The position numbers and the translations under genes were made by a program. The notes beneath the pieces are model-generated. The model did no database searches. It was not told where the DNA came from and worked only from the letters and a program-made list of their open reading frames with translations. This document shows positions 21,644 to 22,948 of a DNA stretch of 22,948 nucleotides, piece by piece. The DNA is from an uncultured Coriobacteriaceae bacterium (lineage in GTDB: Bacteria > Actinomycetota > Coriobacteriia > Coriobacteriales > Atopobiaceae), in contig UQSV01000029.1 in assembly GCA_900543875.1 (NCBI GenBank), positions 1 to 22,948 of the forward strand, read 5' to 3'. How positions within the stretch are numbered: position 1 is the stretch's first letter; every line of letters starts with the position of its first letter.

Positions 21644-22948
21644 CTAGAGCCTCGCGAGTTCCTCGAAGAACCCGTGAGGCTCTTCGCCCAACGCTTTTGC
21701 GACGACCCCAGCAATTTGTTGGGCAAGTAAGGGCGGCACAGCATTTCCCACTTGCGTAAACTGAGACGTCCTGTTCCCCTCAAACAAATAGTCATCCGGA
21801 AACGTTTGCAAGCGGGCAGCCTCGCGAACCGTGAGACTTCGGCATTGCGTAGGGTCAGGATGAATGTAGTAGTGCCCGTCTTTTGCAATGTGCGACGTTA
21901 TCGTAGTCGAAGGCTTGTCATATATCTGAACGCGAAAACGATCGTCAAACTTGTACGCCCCGCCCTTCTTCACCTCAGAAACGTTATCGATAACGTTTCG
22001 GTGATTTGGTAAAAGGGCGTCGGGAAACTCCTCCAAACGCGCGGGAACTCCGTAGGTCTCGGCATAAGCGGCGCAGAACAAGTACCTTTCCAAATCCTTT
22101 GCAAGGTGCGCGCGCGATTCGTGGTTAGTTAGGAGCTTGCTCCCAGCGAGCCTTCCCCTGTACCACTTCTCATAAGGTCCAGCCGAACCAGACACTTCTG
22201 TCTTTGCCGTAATTCTCGGAGGATGATTTGAAAGCACCTCGCAGATGACAGGCGCAATCGCCGCACAAGACTCATCTGCAAGGATTCGCTTAGCAGCCCC
22301 ATTGATATAGGACGCCCAATCCATAGTCTCCCAACCGGGATTGCGCCTAGAAAAGGAGCTTCTGATTTTAGGGATTCCCGCAAGGGCCAAGCGCACAGAA
22401 ATCTCTTGCGCAGGCTCTAACAGGCCCATCTTCAACTCGGAGCTGCTCTTTACTCCAAGCAGAATCACCCTATGGCGCATCTGAGGGATGCCGTATTTTT
22501 CAGCTTCGACAACGTAATCAGCTGGCGTCTGAGGATTCTCCACAACGAGAGAGCGAACTTCATAACCCGCAGCTCGCATATCCTCCAAAATGTGACGGAA
22601 CACGCCCTGTCCGTTATGCCTAGCCGATAGCAGCCCCTTAACATTCTCCATAACGAACACGTCGGGCCTGAGCCTTTGAATAAAGGAAAGGTAACATTTA
22701 TACAGGGTGTGCTTCACGTCCTTATCAAACATCTCGTCATGAGCACGACGCGACCGACCCACCAAAGAATATGCCTGGCAGGGCGGTCCTCCAATGAGTA
22801 CAAACGGAGCGTTTCCATCATTCTGGGCTCGCCATGCGCTCAGCCGCTGCGATGCCTGCTCGGCAAGGATGCCGTCTCCCTCGACAAGAGTTGCGCACAC
22901 GGCTTCGTTGCAAGCAGCCATCCACAAATCGGGCCTGTAGTTGATGAG
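21644..22948 (-). CDS. drmMII: DNA cytosine-5 methyltransferase DrmMII, 5'-partial
   Basis: A C5-cytosine methyltransferase that should mark host DNA so that DISARM ignores it. 434 residues are visible. The frame stays open to the right edge, and the SAM-binding motif I (FxGxGG) is missing, so the real start lies outside; a TTG at 22927 is not the start. Motif IV GGPPCQAYSLVGRSRR carries the catalytic cysteine, followed by motif VI (MENVKGLL), motif VIII (QMRHRVILLG), a ~150-residue target-recognition region, motif IX (SLTVREAARLQTFPDDY) and motif X (QVGNAVPPLLAQQI). It is convergent with drmB (31 bp apart), whereas the other DISARM genes are on the plus strand, so it must have its own promoter beyond the window. 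A solitary restriction-modification methylase is the alternative, but position beside drmEAB favours drmMII. Recognition sequence unknown. Confidence 0.88.
   Translation of the reverse strand, partial: LINYRPDLWMAACNEAVCATLVEGDGILAEQASQRLSAWRAQNDGNAPFVLIGGPPCQAYSLVGRSRRAHDEMFDKDVKHTLYKCYLSFIQRLRPDVFVMENVKGLLSARHNGQGVFRHILEDMRAAGYEVRSLVVENPQTPADYVVEAEKYGIPQMRHRVILLGVKSSSELKMGLLEPAQEISVRLALAGIPKIRSSFSRRNPGWETMDWASYINGAAKRILADESCAAIAPVICEVLSNHPPRITAKTEVSGSAGPYEKWYRGRLAGSKLLTNHESRAHLAKDLERYLFCAAYAETYGVPARLEEFPDALLPNHRNVIDNVSEVKKGGAYKFDDRFRVQIYDKPSTTITSHIAKDGHYYIHPDPTQCRSLTVREAARLQTFPDDYLFEGNRTSQFTQVGNAVPPLLAQQIAGVVAKALGEEPHGFFEELARL

Overview
The window looks like a chromosomal segment of a high-GC Gram-positive, most likely a coriobacterium of the Olsenella/Collinsella type. 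This is an inference from GC-rich codon use, strong AGGAGG-type ribosome sites, the style of the aspartyl-tRNA synthetase and M20 peptidase genes, and abundant short palindromic intergenic repeats. No rRNA, tRNA or CRISPR array was seen.

Positions 1-11541 hold ordinary GC-rich chromosomal genes. In order they are: a half-transporter ABC exporter (minus, running off the left edge); a divergently transcribed MacB/LolD-type ATPase with a large FtsX-like permease carrying a long coiled coil; a MOP-superfamily (Wzx-like) membrane flippase; aspS (minus); and an M20-family amidohydrolase. Three of the gaps here carry a doublet of 29-31 bp elements bounded by GGGACA and TGTCCC. A fourth gap carries a different 55 bp hairpin.

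Positions 11542-12280 are non-coding and packed with three different short repeat arrays: a 42 bp period, a 30 bp period, and a two-against-two inverted set. Then come an alpha/beta hydrolase of the BAAT C-terminal type (plus) and a small SH3-like hypothetical gene (minus) with its own terminator.

From about 13530 to the right edge the base composition becomes visibly more AT-rich. This segment is an accessory island encoding a class 2 DISARM anti-phage system: drmE, drmA and drmB as a tight plus-strand operon, and a convergent drmMII cytosine-5 methyltransferase (5' end beyond the window). DISARM pairs a host-marking methyltransferase with a helicase (DrmA) and a DUF1998 protein (DrmB) that act on unmodified incoming DNA.

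Three things stand out. drmA is broken by an apparent -1 frameshift near its 3' end, with the conserved C-terminal tail readable in another frame. drmC, the PLD nuclease, is absent where it would be expected between drmB and drmMII. drmMII is inverted relative to the other genes.
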